A stretch of DNA of 34,345 nucleotides from CAZWVI01 sp964637165 (lineage in GTDB: Bacteria; Planctomycetota; UBA1135). The DNA is taken from assembly GCA_964637165.1 (NCBI GenBank), contig CAZWVI010000022.1, forward strand, positions 1 through 34,345, given 5' to 3'. This document shows positions 7,147 to 16,800 of this stretch, in pieces. The translations under genes and the position numbers were made by a program. The stretch's first letter is position 1, and the number at the start of each line of letters is the position of its first letter. The notes beneath the pieces are model-generated. The model saw nothing but the letters and a program-made list of their open reading frames with translations, ran no database searches and was not told the DNA's origin.

Positions 7147-8320
7147 CCCACAAAGTATTGGCCTGACATGGCAAACTGCCGGAGAGTCTCACGGACCGGC
7201 TCTAATTGCGATTTTGGAAGGATTGCCTGTGGGGTTGAAAGTTGATGCCGAGGCCGTACAGCAAGGAATGTTGCGGCGTTGGCAAGCGCCCGGACGCGGC
7301 AACCGGGCCAAGTTTGAGCGTGACCAATTAAGCGTTTTGTCAGGACTTAAACGCGGCGTATGCATGGGGACACCGCTAAGCGTGATGGTTGCAAATGCTG
7401 ACACCAAAATTGATGAGTTGCCAAACTTGTCAGCGCCACGGCCTGGCCACGTCGACCTTGCTGGAGTGATGCGCAATAAATGCCGCGACGTCCGAGCTTT
7501 GTTGGAGCGAGCCAGCGCGCGTGAGACCGCAGCCCGCACCGCCCTCGGGGAAATCGCCGCCCAATTGTTGAGCGAATTCGGGATTGAAGTGCATGCTTTT
7601 GTCTCGGGAATAGGAGGTGTTAATTTCCTTCAACATGATGTCGCAGCCAAAGATTTGGCGGCTTCAATTGATGGCTCTTGCTTTTTTGGCCTCAATTCAT
7701 CCAAGGATGAAGAATGGAAGGCTTTGATTGAAGCAGCAAATCAGGTCGGAGATTCAGTTGGGGGGCAAATCGAAGTGCAAATATTTGGTTGCCCACCAGG
7801 CTTAGGTGGATTTGAACAAGTGGTCGATCGCTTAGATGCTAGGTTGATGTCAGCTCTGGCTTGCTTGCCGGCGATTAAAGGAGTCTCAGTTGGAGCCGGT
7901 TTTGCGGCTGGAAATATGTATGGAAGTGATTTCCACGACGGTATTTGCGTTGATAATGACGGGTGGGCGGGCGTGGCCCGCCAATCCAATAACGCTGGGG
8001 GGATTGAGGGCGGTTTAAGTAATGGCCAGTCAATTCGCCTGGAGGCGGCAATGAAGCCAATTCCTACAATGCGCCGCGGTGCTCCATCCATCGACTTGGA
8101 AAAACACCAAGATTCGCGCGCAACCTATGAGCGTAGCGACGTTTGCGCCGTTTCTGCGGCGTCGGTGGCGGCGCGCGCAGTAGTCTGCCTAGAGCTGGCT
8201 TCGGCCTTACGCGCCCGTTTGGGTGGAGTTAGCCTGAAAGAGATGAAGTCAGCATTTTTGGGGCTAGGTCGCGAACAAAAACCGGCTGATTGGTGTGATG
8301 ACATTACTTTTCTGGATTAA
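7130..8320 (+). CDS. aroC: chorismate synthase
   Basis: The enzyme converts 5-enolpyruvylshikimate-3-phosphate to chorismate, the last step of the shikimate pathway, using reduced FMN as cofactor. The 396-residue product shows the family signatures: TAGESHGPALIAILEGLP at the N-terminus (catalytic His in GESHG, residue 21), RPGHVDLAGVMRN, RASARETAARTALG, GGIEGGLSNGQ and the C-terminal SDVCAVSAASVAAR. ATG 7130 is preferred over the upstream ATG 7076 because the family begins a few residues before GLTWQTAGESHG and AAGGA precedes it at suitable spacing. The gene overlaps the receiver gene by 17 nt. No other shikimate gene is in the window. Confidence 0.95.
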   Translation: MTHQRSPQSIGLTWQTAGESHGPALIAILEGLPVGLKVDAEAVQQGMLRRWQAPGRGNRAKFERDQLSVLSGLKRGVCMGTPLSVMVANADTKIDELPNLSAPRPGHVDLAGVMRNKCRDVRALLERASARETAARTALGEIAAQLLSEFGIEVHAFVSGIGGVNFLQHDVAAKDLAASIDGSCFFGLNSSKDEEWKALIEAANQVGDSVGGQIEVQIFGCPPGLGGFEQVVDRLDARLMSALACLPAIKGVSVGAGFAAGNMYGSDFHDGICVDNDGWAGVARQSNNAGGIEGGLSNGQSIRLEAAMKPIPTMRRGAPSIDLEKHQDSRATYERSDVCAVSAASVAARAVVCLELASALRARLGGVSLKEMKSAFLGLGREQKPADWCDDITFLD

Positions 8321-8354
8321 TTTCTCAGATACCAACATTTTTAGCCATCGTTTA

Positions 8355-8382
8355 TTGACTCAACTCACGACCTGAGTATCAT
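8355..8382 (+). promoter_or_regulatory. sigma70-type promoter for the tRNA-tuf operon
   Basis: TTGACT (8355-8360) and TATCAT (8377-8382) are separated by 16 nt. They lie 30 nt upstream of the first tRNA and after the aroC stop. This is the best match to consensus in the window and fits the need for strong transcription of tRNAs and EF-Tu. Confidence 0.75.
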
Positions 8383-8412
8383 ATGCAACCCTTTCGGCTG
8401 TCCAATTCGAAG

Positions 8413-8488
8413 GCTAGCGTAGCTCAGTTGGTAGAGCTCCGGTTTTGTAAACCGGTGGTCAAGAGTTCAAGTCTCTTCGCTAGCTCCA
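8413..8488 (+). tRNA. tRNA-Thr (TGT)
   Basis: A 76-nt cloverleaf with acceptor stem GCTAGCG/CGCTAGC, a D-arm with AGCTCAGTTGGTAGAGCT, anticodon stem CCGGT/ACCGG around TGT, and a T-arm with GTTCAAGTC. The discriminator is T and the CCA end is encoded. It is first in the four-tRNA cluster before tuf, the same order (Thr-Tyr-Gly-Thr-tuf) as the E. coli tufB locus. Confidence 0.95.
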
Positions 8489-8507
8489 TCATCCGAAAGA
8501 TCGTTCT

Positions 8508-8550
8508 TTGAAATCTGCTTCACTAAGAAGTAGATTTTCAATCGTTTTTT
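8508..8550 (+). terminator. intrinsic terminator-like hairpin between tRNA-Thr and tRNA-Tyr
   Basis: An 11-bp stem (8511-8521 with 8527-8537, one G-U pair) closes a loop ACTAA. It extends by three pairs (TTG 8508-8510 with CAA 8539-8541) across a bulged T and is followed after 3 nt by six T (8545-8550). This has the form of a Rho-independent terminator, yet it sits inside the tRNA-tuf operon. It may be partial attenuation or a processing structure. Confidence 0.6.
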
Positions 8551-8593
8551 GCACCCTGAATTGGGCGCATTTGGAAGTCTTAGGGCTTCCACT

Positions 8594-8678
8594 GGGGAGA
8601 TTCCGGAGTGGCCAAACGGGACGGACTGTAAATCCGTTGGCTCCGCCTTCGGAGGTTCGAATCCTCCTCTCCCCACCA
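8594..8678 (+). tRNA. tRNA-Tyr (GTA)
   Basis: An 85-nt class II tRNA with acceptor stem GGGGAGA/TCTCCCC, anticodon GTA in the loop CTGTAAA, a long variable arm (GGCTCCGCCTTCGG region), T-loop TTCGAAT, discriminator A and an encoded CCA. The long variable arm separates Tyr from other GTA look-alikes. Confidence 0.95.
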
Positions 8679-8701
8679 ATCGCCTTGATTAATCAAGCTC
8701 A

Positions 8702-8775
<74 letters not shown>

Positions 8776-8787
8776 GCGTGGGCGGTC

Positions 8788-8862
8788 GCTGCTGTAGCTC
8801 AGGGGTAGAGCACCTCCTTGGTAAGGAGGAGGTCACGGGTTCAAATCCCGTCAGCAGCTCCA
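8788..8862 (+). tRNA. tRNA-Thr (GGT)
   Basis: A 75-nt cloverleaf with acceptor stem GCTGCTG/CAGCAGC, anticodon stem CTCCT/AGGAG around loop TGGTA (anticodon GGT), T-loop TTCAAAT, discriminator T and an encoded CCA. It lies 12 nt after tRNA-Gly and is the last tRNA before tuf. Confidence 0.95.
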
Positions 8863-8875
8863 AACAAAACTAATC

Positions 8876-8893
8876 CCCCGAATTCAATCGGGG
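8876..8893 (+). other. hairpin after the last tRNA
   Basis: CCCCGA and TCGGGG form a 6-bp GC-rich stem with a 6-nt loop, 13 nt after the tRNA-Thr CCA end. No T-run follows, so it is not a standard terminator. It could protect or guide processing of the tRNA-tuf junction. Confidence 0.5.
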
Positions 8894-8963
8894 ACGCGAG
8901 AACGCCACGCGCGACTCGCTCCACTAACTAAACACCGACAATAAGTCAAAACAACCCAGACGG

Positions 8964-8977
8964 CTCGCGAAAGCGAG
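8964..8977 (+). other. GNRA-tetraloop hairpin in the tuf leader
   Basis: CTCGC-GAAA-GCGAG forms a 5-bp stem capped by a GAAA tetraloop, 15 nt before the tuf ATG, followed by an A-rich single-stranded stretch. There is no Shine-Dalgarno before tuf, so this hairpin plus the A-rich stretch may present the start site. Confidence 0.55.
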
Positions 8978-8992
8978 AACAAAAATAAGATA

Positions 8993-10198
<1,206 letters not shown>

Positions 10199-10207
10199 CA
10201 TCAAAAT

Positions 10208-10245
10208 AATGTGGTCGCCTTCCAATTCGGATTGGCGGCCACATT
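10208..10245 (+). other. strong hairpin between tuf and rpmG
   Basis: AATGTGG (10208-10214) pairs with CCACATT (10239-10245). The stem continues inward with a G-U pair, and an inner stem CCAAT/ATTGG closes on TCGG. No T-run follows, so it looks like an RNA processing or stabilising element, or a weak attenuator that lowers expression of the downstream genes relative to tuf. Confidence 0.6.
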
Positions 10246-10260
10246 CAACACCTTTGTGTC

Positions 10261-10419
10261 ATGAAAAATAAGGAACGCTACGTCTTCCTCGAATGCACCG
10301 ACTGCCGCAACCGGAACTACACTACCGGTAAGCGTCAGCGCGCTGATTACAAAATTGAGAGGAAGAAGTTTTGCCGCTTCTGCGGCAAGCACACCCTTCA
10401 CCGGGAAAAGAAACTTTAA
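10261..10419 (+). CDS. rpmG: 50S ribosomal protein L33, zinc-ribbon form
   Basis: This 52-residue basic protein reads MKNKERYVFLECTDCRNRNY at its start. It has two Cys pairs (C12/C15 and C38/C41) that form the zinc ribbon of the C+ type of L33, and ends HTLHREKKL. The position between tuf and secE is the usual one in many bacteria. L33 sits near the E site of the large subunit. No Shine-Dalgarno precedes the ATG. The gap to secE is 18 nt. Confidence 0.95.
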   Translation: MKNKERYVFLECTDCRNRNYTTGKRQRADYKIERKKFCRFCGKHTLHREKKL

Positions 10420-10437
10420 TTCCAATTAAGACCGACA

Positions 10438-10875
10438 ATGTACCGCTACAAACCTGAAGAGGGACGGAACGCTCGCCAAGCCACGTTTTGGTTGGGTGAG
10501 GGGATGATTGTTTTTGGTTGTTTTTCCTTGCGAGGAACCTTGGACCGTTGGGAGGGCATGCGCGCTCCTTTGTCTGAAAGCTTCACGGAAATTCCAATTC
10601 TTGGTCTAGCATTAAACGGCTCGACAGTGATCGCGCTCGCTGTTTTCATTCTCCTGAGCCTTGCTTTTACTCGAATGCTTGCAAACGAGAAGAAGGCCGA
10701 CCACTTAATTGAGGTTGAGGATGAAATGAAAAAGGTTACATGGCCGAGCTTTAAAGAGGCCAGTAACTCTTCCATAATTGTGGTCGGATGTGTGTTGTTG
10801 TTGATGGGTTTTTTAGCCTTCAGTGACTGGGCACTCGGATCAATATTCCGTGCGATTCTATGGGACAAGATTTAG
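10438..10875 (+). CDS. secE: preprotein translocase subunit SecE, extended form
   Basis: SecE clamps SecY in the membrane. The conserved core is at the C-terminus: amphipathic helix EDEMKKVTWPSFKEA (95-109) followed by a membrane segment (about 111-135). In front lie two further hydrophobic segments, about 15-33 and 54-79, so the 145-residue protein probably spans the membrane three times, whereas the minimal bacterial SecE of about 60 residues has one span. Three-span SecE is known from E. coli, and N-terminally extended SecE is common in Planctomycetota as I recall. The neighbours rpmG and nusG confirm identity. The stop lies 2 nt before the nusG ATG. Confidence 0.93.
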   Translation: MYRYKPEEGRNARQATFWLGEGMIVFGCFSLRGTLDRWEGMRAPLSESFTEIPILGLALNGSTVIALAVFILLSLAFTRMLANEKKADHLIEVEDEMKKVTWPSFKEASNSSIIVVGCVLLLMGFLAFSDWALGSIFRAILWDKI

Positions 10876-10877
10876 CA

Positions 10878-11441
10878 ATGGCAATGAACTGGTATGTGGT
10901 TCGTGTCCCAATTAATCAAGAGGACAAAGTTCGTGAACGACTTGATAAGCGTATTAAAGCTGACAAGCTCGAGCACCGCATTCCTCAGGTTTTAGTGCCG
11001 ATTGAAAGGCTGACCGTGATTCGTGGTGGCAAAAAGAAGGTCACCTCTAAGAAGATTTATCCAGGCTATCTGATGATTCAGATTGATTTGGGTGTAATCG
11101 ATCCGACTGAAAAAACCGAGGAGGACCAAAAAGTTTGGTTCGCCTTGCGTGAAACAAAAGGCTTTGGTGACTTCGTTGGTGGCGGCAAGGAGCCGACTCC
11201 GATGAGTGACGAGGAAGTGCAAGACATTCTTGCGCGCATTAGTGACGAAACAGAATCTCCGAAGATGGCCGTTAAGACCAAGGCAGGGGATTTGGTGCGA
11301 ATCAAAGAAGGCCCGTTCGAGGGTTTCGATGGTACGGTAGAAGAAGTGGATAGTGGGAAAGGTACTCTGCGTATCTCGGTCACAATCTTTGGCCGCGCGA
11401 CTAGCGTGGAAATTCAACACTGGCAGGTTGAAGCAATTTAA
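10878..11441 (+). CDS. nusG: transcription elongation/termination factor NusG
   Basis: The 187-residue protein has an NGN domain (NWYVVRVPINQEDKVRERL; KKIYPGYLMIQI; WFALRETKGFGDFVG) and a C-terminal KOW domain (KAGDLVRIKEGPFEGFDGTVEEVD). NusG binds the RNA polymerase clamp and links it to Rho or ribosomal S10. Between PGYLMIQI and WFALRET there is an acidic insertion of about 20 residues (DPTEKTEEDQKV region), and the loop reads GDFVGGGKEP. I prefer ATG 10878, just after the secE stop, over ATG 10860 inside secE; ATG 10884 is also possible. It belongs to the secE-nusG-rplK run. Confidence 0.95.
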   Translation: MAMNWYVVRVPINQEDKVRERLDKRIKADKLEHRIPQVLVPIERLTVIRGGKKKVTSKKIYPGYLMIQIDLGVIDPTEKTEEDQKVWFALRETKGFGDFVGGGKEPTPMSDEEVQDILARISDETESPKMAVKTKAGDLVRIKEGPFEGFDGTVEEVDSGKGTLRISVTIFGRATSVEIQHWQVEAI

Positions 11442-11449
11442 TCCTGCCC

Positions 11450-11474
11450 GTGAAGTTCATAGTTTGAACTTTAC
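11450..11474 (+). other. hairpin in the rplK leader
   Basis: A 10-bp stem (11450-11459 with 11465-11474, one G-U pair) encloses a 5-nt loop TAGTT in the 90-nt gap between nusG and rplK. The leader of rplK is where ribosomal protein L1 binds its own mRNA in E. coli. I see no clear copy of the 23S L1 site, so the regulatory role is a guess. Confidence 0.45.
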
Positions 11475-11531
11475 AGCAAACCCGAACGTACCGCTCATGG
11501 CCTTGTGCCCGCTGAGGGGGAGGGAAATAAG

Positions 11532-11957
11532 ATGGCAAAAGAAATAACCGCAAAAATCAAACTGCAGTGCCCTGGTGGTTCTGCAACACCGGCACCACCG
11601 GTAGGCCCAGCATTGGGTGCTCACGGTGTACCAATCGGTGAATTCGTAAAGCAATTTAACGACGCAACAGCTGATCGTCGTGGCTTGATTATCCCAGTTG
11701 AAATCTCGGTCTACGCTGACCGTAGTTTTAGCTTTGTCCTTAAATCTCCGCCGGCTGCAGTCTTGCTGCGCATGGCTGCGGGTGTGGACAAGGGAGCTGG
11801 CGAAGTTGGAACCGAAATTGTCGGTTCTGTTACTCGCGCCCAAGTCATGGAAATTGTTGAAACCAAACGCGCTGATATTAATGCTGGCTCAGATGATGCC
11901 GCATTCAAAATTATTGCCGGAACTGCCCGTTCAATGGGCATCACGGTAGAGGGCTAA
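11532..11957 (+). CDS. rplK: 50S ribosomal protein L11
   Basis: This 141-residue L11 has the usual N-terminal [24 protein letters not shown] with the Pro-rich linker that moves on GTPase factor binding. The C-terminal RNA-binding domain ends [16 protein letters not shown] 11532 is chosen over ATG 11505 because it gives the standard start [12 protein letters not shown] and follows a G-rich Shine-Dalgarno-like stretch (GAGGGGGAGGG, 11514-11524). rplA starts 2 nt after its stop. Confidence 0.97.
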
Positions 11958-11959
11958 TC

Positions 11960-12640
11960 ATGGCAAGTAAACGAACAAAAGAAAATGCCGCAGCAATTGA
12001 TGGCTCCAAGGCCTTTAGCCTTAAGGAAGCTTTCGATGCTATTAAGGGTCTTAAGGCCGCCAAGTTTGATGAGACCGTTGAATGCGTTGCTCGTCTTGGC
12101 GTTGACCCTAAGAAATCTGACCAGATGGTGCGTGGGGCGGTAAGCCTGCCGCACGGTCTTGGTAAAGACGTCAAAGTGATTTGCTTTGCTGAAGGCAACT
12201 TTGCAGATGATGCAAAGGAGGCTGGCGCGGCCGAAGTTGGCGGCGCTGAGTTGGCAGAAAAAATTGAAGGCGGTTGGACTGATTTCGACATCGTAATCGC
12301 TCACCCTTCAATGATGAGAGTCGTTGGCCGTCTAGGCCGCGTGCTTGGTCCCTTTGGAAAAATGCCTTCTCCAAAGTCTGGAACCGTTACTCCAAACATT
12401 AAAACTGCTGTAAGCGAATTTAAGGCTGGCAAGGTTGAGTTTAGGGTTGACTCTGCGGGCAATGTTCACATCCCAATTGGTAAAGCTTCATTCAGCAGCG
12501 ATAAGTTGTCGGATAACGCTTCAACCTTTTTGGACTTCATCATCTCAATGCGACCAGCGACCGTTAAAGGCGCCTACATTCGCAACATCAGCGTTAGCAC
12601 AACCATGGGCCCTGGCCTAAAGGTTGACTACAGCCTCTAG
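11960..12640 (+). CDS. rplA: 50S ribosomal protein L1
   Basis: The 226-residue protein forms the L1 stalk that moves E-site tRNA. It shows the family signature IVIAHPSMMRVVGRLGRVLG with GPFGKMPSPKSGTV, and FRVDSAGNVHIPIGK in the RNA-binding face. Length matches the family (about 225-235). In many bacteria L1 represses the rplK-rplA mRNA. Start ATG 11960 lies 2 nt after rplK, and GAGGGC lies upstream as a weak Shine-Dalgarno. Confidence 0.97.
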   Translation: MASKRTKENAAAIDGSKAFSLKEAFDAIKGLKAAKFDETVECVARLGVDPKKSDQMVRGAVSLPHGLGKDVKVICFAEGNFADDAKEAGAAEVGGAELAEKIEGGWTDFDIVIAHPSMMRVVGRLGRVLGPFGKMPSPKSGTVTPNIKTAVSEFKAGKVEFRVDSAGNVHIPIGKASFSSDKLSDNASTFLDFIISMRPATVKGAYIRNISVSTTMGPGLKVDYSL

Positions 12641-12651
12641 GAGCAACAATC

Positions 12652-13185
12652 ATGGTTAGTAAAATCAATGAATGGATTGTCGCTGAGTACTCAGCGATGA
12701 TGAAAGATCAGGAAGGCGTTGTCGTTCTTACCCTTGAGGGTTTGGATGTCGAAAACGCTGAATCCCTGCGTGCATCGGTACGTGAAGCAGGTGCTGAATT
12801 GCGACTCACCAAGAGTCGTCTTGCCAAAGTTGCTTTGGCTGAATTGGAAATCCCGATTGAGTCAGATGCCTTTGTTGGTAAATCTGCAGTTTTAGTTGGC
12901 TCTGTTGAAAGCACTATTGCCGCTGCTAAGGCTATTGAAGCTATGGCCAAGGCCCAGAAGGACGATCGTCAGATCTTCTTTCGTGGTGCTTATCTTGATG
13001 GCTCTGCGATGGGTGAAGCTGAGGCTTCTACCATTCCAGGAATGCCTGATAAGCACACTCTCCGCGGCATGATGGTCAGCGCCCTTGCAGGCCCTGCTCG
13101 CATGCTTGCAACTGTTCTGCGGGAACTCCCCGCATCTACCGCACGTGTGCTTAAAGCTCGTGCGGACCAGGAAGACGCTGCCTAA
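12652..13185 (+). CDS. rplJ: 50S ribosomal protein L10
   Basis: L10 anchors L7/L12 dimers on the stalk base. The 177-residue product has the N-terminal rRNA-binding half (GVVVLTLEGL; LRLTKSRLAKVAL; FVGKSAVLVG) and an Ala-rich C-terminal helix (GPARMLATVLRELPASTARVLKARADQ) that docks L12 dimers. AGGAG (12639-12643) precedes the ATG. It lies 11 nt after rplA, so there is no room for the long L10-binding leader seen in E. coli between rplA and rplJ. Confidence 0.95.
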   Translation: MVSKINEWIVAEYSAMMKDQEGVVVLTLEGLDVENAESLRASVREAGAELRLTKSRLAKVALAELEIPIESDAFVGKSAVLVGSVESTIAAAKAIEAMAKAQKDDRQIFFRGAYLDGSAMGEAEASTIPGMPDKHTLRGMMVSALAGPARMLATVLRELPASTARVLKARADQEDAA

Positions 13186-13248
13186 TTCTAGTCAGCAAAT
13201 CTGAAATCCACAGTACACCCCGTTAGTTCCCCGTAATCGTAAAGAAAA

Positions 13249-13653
13249 ATGTCCGAAGAATCCCAAGCCACCGTTGAACTCGACGCCGACCTCGAAAAGA
13301 TTTTCGAGCAGGTTGATGCTCTATCCCTCGGCCAAGCTGCACAGCTGGTCAAAGCTATGGAAGAGCGCTGGGGAGTCAGTGCTGCTGCTCCTGTTGCCGT
13401 TGCCGCCGGAGGCGGTGGTGGAGGCGAAGAGTCAGAAGAAAAGACTTCCTTTGATGTAATCCTTGAAAACTTTGGTGAGAAAAAGATTAATGTAATTAAA
13501 GCTGTACGCGCAATTACTGGTCTTGGCCTCAAAGAAGCCAAAGCATTGGTCGAAGAGGCCCCTAAGGCAATCAAAGAAGGTGCTTCAAAAGATGAGGCGG
13601 AAGACCTCAAGAAGCAACTCGAAGAAGCCGGAGCAACTGTCAAGATTGCCTAA
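13249..13653 (+). CDS. rplL: 50S ribosomal protein L7/L12
   Basis: This 134-residue acidic stalk protein has an N-terminal dimerisation domain (LSLGQAAQLVKAMEERWGV), a hinge with Ala and a run of six Gly (about residues 54-59), and a C-terminal domain with KTSFDVILENFG, KKINVIKAVRAITGLGLKEAK and VEEAPKAIKEG. It recruits the translational GTPases EF-Tu, EF-G, IF2 and RF3. The N-terminal leader MSEESQATVELDAD is longer than in E. coli. No Shine-Dalgarno is seen; the 63-nt gap after rplJ contains no strong hairpin that I could find. Confidence 0.97.
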   Translation: MSEESQATVELDADLEKIFEQVDALSLGQAAQLVKAMEERWGVSAAAPVAVAAGGGGGGEESEEKTSFDVILENFGEKKINVIKAVRAITGLGLKEAKALVEEAPKAIKEGASKDEAEDLKKQLEEAGATVKIA

Positions 13654-13701
13654 ACAGCAAGTCGCGGAATCCATCCGTGTCCTTGGTGTCACCAGTAGCC
13701 T

Positions 13702-13734
13702 CGTCACCGCCCATCTCCACGATGGACGGTCACG
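13702..13734 (+). other. long hairpin between rplL and rpoB
   Basis: Bases 13702-13715 pair with 13721-13734 (14 positions, two mismatches, 5-nt loop TCCAC) in the 207-nt rplL-rpoB gap. E. coli has an attenuator and an RNase III site in the same interval, so a role in setting the ribosomal protein to polymerase ratio is plausible. No T-run follows. Confidence 0.55.
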
Positions 13735-13757
13735 GGGTCGACTTCGCCTGCATCTCG

Positions 13758-13777
13758 GCCGCCCTAATTTTGGCGGC
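13758..13777 (+). other. GC-rich hairpin before rpoB
   Basis: GCCGCC and GGCGGC form a 6-bp stem with the loop CTAATTTT, about 85 nt before the rpoB ATG. It is the second structure in the rplL-rpoB gap. No T-run follows the stem. Apart from these two hairpins I see no gene and no convincing promoter in 13654-13860. Confidence 0.5.
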
Positions 13778-13860
13778 TGGTTCACCCTGTTCCATTCAGT
13801 CTTCCGCGACTGTCTGGGCGTCCGTGCTCTGATCCCGAGCCACTCCAACCCCCGATAAGG

Positions 13861-16800
13861 ATGACCACTGTTCAGCCTACCCCGATAGACGACTTCGAAA
13901 TTCGCGATTTCCGTTCCTTCTCTTATAGAGATGAGGAACTTTTGCCAGGTTTATCCGATCTGCAAGTTCGCGCTTACGAAGATTTCCTCCAAATTGGTTC
14001 TTCACCAAAGCGGCGCAAAGAAATTGGATTGCAAGCACTCTTTAATGACGTGTTTCCAATTGAGAGTCAGGATAAAACCTTGGCTTTGGAATTTTTGCAT
14101 TACAACCTTGGTCGTCCCCGCTATAGCCCAAATGAGTGCCGTAAGCTGAAGTACAGCTATGCATATCCTTTGCGTTGTCGCGTTGCATTACGCAAAGGTA
14201 GTGAACGCGTTGAAGAGGAAATTTACTTAGGTGAAATTCCGGTAATGCTTGGCGGCGGAGAATTCATTGTTAATGGTTCCGAACGTTGCATTGTGGCGCA
14301 ACTTCACCGTTCTCCTGGTATTGACTTTTCCGTAGATCTGCACACTGGTGACAAGAAATTGCACAGTGCGCGCATCATTCCTGAACGCGGTTCTTGGGTA
14401 GAAATTTCAGTTTCTGGTAAAGGATGCTTGCAGGTCCGTATCGATCAGCAATCCAAGTTCTCGGCGCTAACTTTATTGCGCGCTATGCAGCCAACTGGTG
14501 TTGAAGAGGGAACCACCGATGAGTTGTTGCGCCTCTTCTACGATGTGGAAATTGTTAAACGCGGCAAATCGTCTAAGGCCAAGTTCGCTAAAGCAATTGA
14601 AACTCGTTTGGCTTTAGGTCAAATTCGGGACATGAAGACCGGCGAGGTCTGGGCTGATCCTGGTCAGGAAATTAATGCCGACTCAGCCGAGCGCATTGCC
14701 GCATCCGATCTTAAGGAGGTTGAGCTTCTTGCCAATGTCGAGGACACATTAATCCTCGACTCACTAAAAGAGGACACTTCGGCAACTTACGAAGAAGCGC
14801 TAGCCGCGATTTATCAGAAGTTGCGTCCTGGTAACCCAGTTCAATTGGAGAAGGCGCGCGATTTACTGCGCGACCGTTTCTTTGATGCACAGCGTTACAG
14901 CCTTGGTAGTGTTGGCCGCTTCCGCATTAGTCGCAAGTTTGGTCGTCCAGAAGAAGCCGATAGCGGTCCTGAGACTATGCAACCGGACGATTTCCTCGAT
15001 GCCGTTCATTACTTGCTCGGTTTGCGGGCAGGGATTGGCGAGGTCGATGATATTGATCATCTTGGTATTCGCCGAGTGCGCACCATCGGTGAATTAGCTA
15101 GTGTTGAATTCCGTAAGGGTTTGGTCAAAGTCGCACGTGGCGCTGTTGACCGGATGTCCCAACAGGACGACACCGAAACACAAACTCCGCGCAGTTTGAT
15201 AAACGCCAAGGCATTTTCTACGGCTGTTAATCAATTCTTCGCACGCGGTGAACTGTCGCAGGTTGTTGACCAGACAAACCCATTGTCGCAGTTAACACAC
15301 GAGCGGCGTCTTTCGGCGCTTGGCCCTGGTGGTCTTAACCGTAAGCGCGCCGGTTTCCAAGAGCGCGATGTGCACATTAGCCACTATGGTCGTTTGTGCC
15401 CGATTGAGACCCCTGAAGGTGCCAACATTGGTCTTATTTCATCACTAGCACTTTATGGTGTGGTCGATGACTACGGATTCTTGGTGTCTCCTTACCGTAA
15501 AGTAAAAAATGGTAAGGTAATCGACGAGGTGAAAATGCTGCGTGCTGATGAAGAGTACGAGCTTGTTTTTGCTCCAGGAGATTCTGACTTTGACGGAAAG
15601 GGCAAATTAGTCCCTGACGAAAATGGACTGGTTATGACTCGCCACCACGGTGAATTCCAACTACGTCCACTTAATGATGTGGAATACCTTGACGTTGACC
15701 CTGGTCAAATTGTTGGTGTTTCTGCGGCGCTTATTCCTTTCCTTGAACACGACGATGCCAACCGTGCATTGATGGGTTCAAACATGCAACGCCAAGCTGT
15801 TCCGTTGATTAAGACCGAACCTCCACTAGTTGGAACTGGTTTGGAACGCGCGGTTGCTCATAACACCGGAATGACTTTGCGTGCCGCGCGTGCGGGAACC
15901 GTTGAGTATGTTGACTCCACTAAGATCGTAATGAAAGGCGATCCGGAGCCAAAAAATCTACGGAAGTACCATAAGCTCAATGAGCGCACCTGCTTGAACC
16001 AAAAGCCACTAGTTCGTAAAGGTGACAAGGTCAAGCGCGGCCAACTTTTGGCTGACGGTCCATCAACCCACAACGGTGAATTGTCGCTTGGTAAGAACTT
16101 GCTGGTCGCCTTTATGTCATGGGAAGGTTACAACTACGAGGATGCGATTATCGTGTCCGAGCGCTTGTTGAAAGATAATGTTTTCTCTTCAATTCACATC
16201 GAGGAGTACACCGCAGAGATTCGCGAAACGACTCTTGGCAAAGAAGAATTCACACGTGATATTCCCAACGCCGGTGAGCGCGCGTTGCGCAATCTTGACG
16301 AGCGCGGAATTGTGCGGATTGGAACGCGAGTTCATACCAACGACATTTTGGTTGGCAAGATTGCACCAAAATCAAAGACCGAACTAACTCCTGAAGAACG
16401 TTTGCTGCACGCCATTTTTGGTCGTGCTGGTGAAGATGTTAAAAACGTTTCACTTAAACTTTCATCTGGAGTAAACGGAATCGTGATTGGCGCTGAGCAC
16501 TTTACGCGCAAAGTCAACATGACTCCCCAAGAGCGCCGCGATGCCCACGAACGCATTCGAGCAATTGAGCAAGAGTACGACAATGTATTGCGTACTGAAA
16601 TCGCCGCTGGAGTGATTGAGCTCGAGGAATACCTCGAGGTAAAAATCAAGGATCCTGAAACTAAAAAGCAAGTCAAAGTTACTGAAGCTACTCTGTTTGG
16701 TGATTTGATTCGCATCTTGGATTTAATCAAGGCCTTTGCCGAAGGGGTGGAGCATCCATCGCGGCGCAGCAAAGCTGAAGACATTGTGCGTTTGCACTCA

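Noticed and set aside
8467..8679. Minus-strand reading frame beginning MVGRGGFEPPKAEPTDL
   Set aside because: It is the antisense of tRNA-Tyr, a well-known spurious protein caused by tRNA complementarity.
13188..13643. Minus-strand frame of 151 codons opposite rplL
   Set aside because: It mirrors the Ala/Glu-rich rplL sequence as a Ser/Ala-rich shadow and has no independent support.
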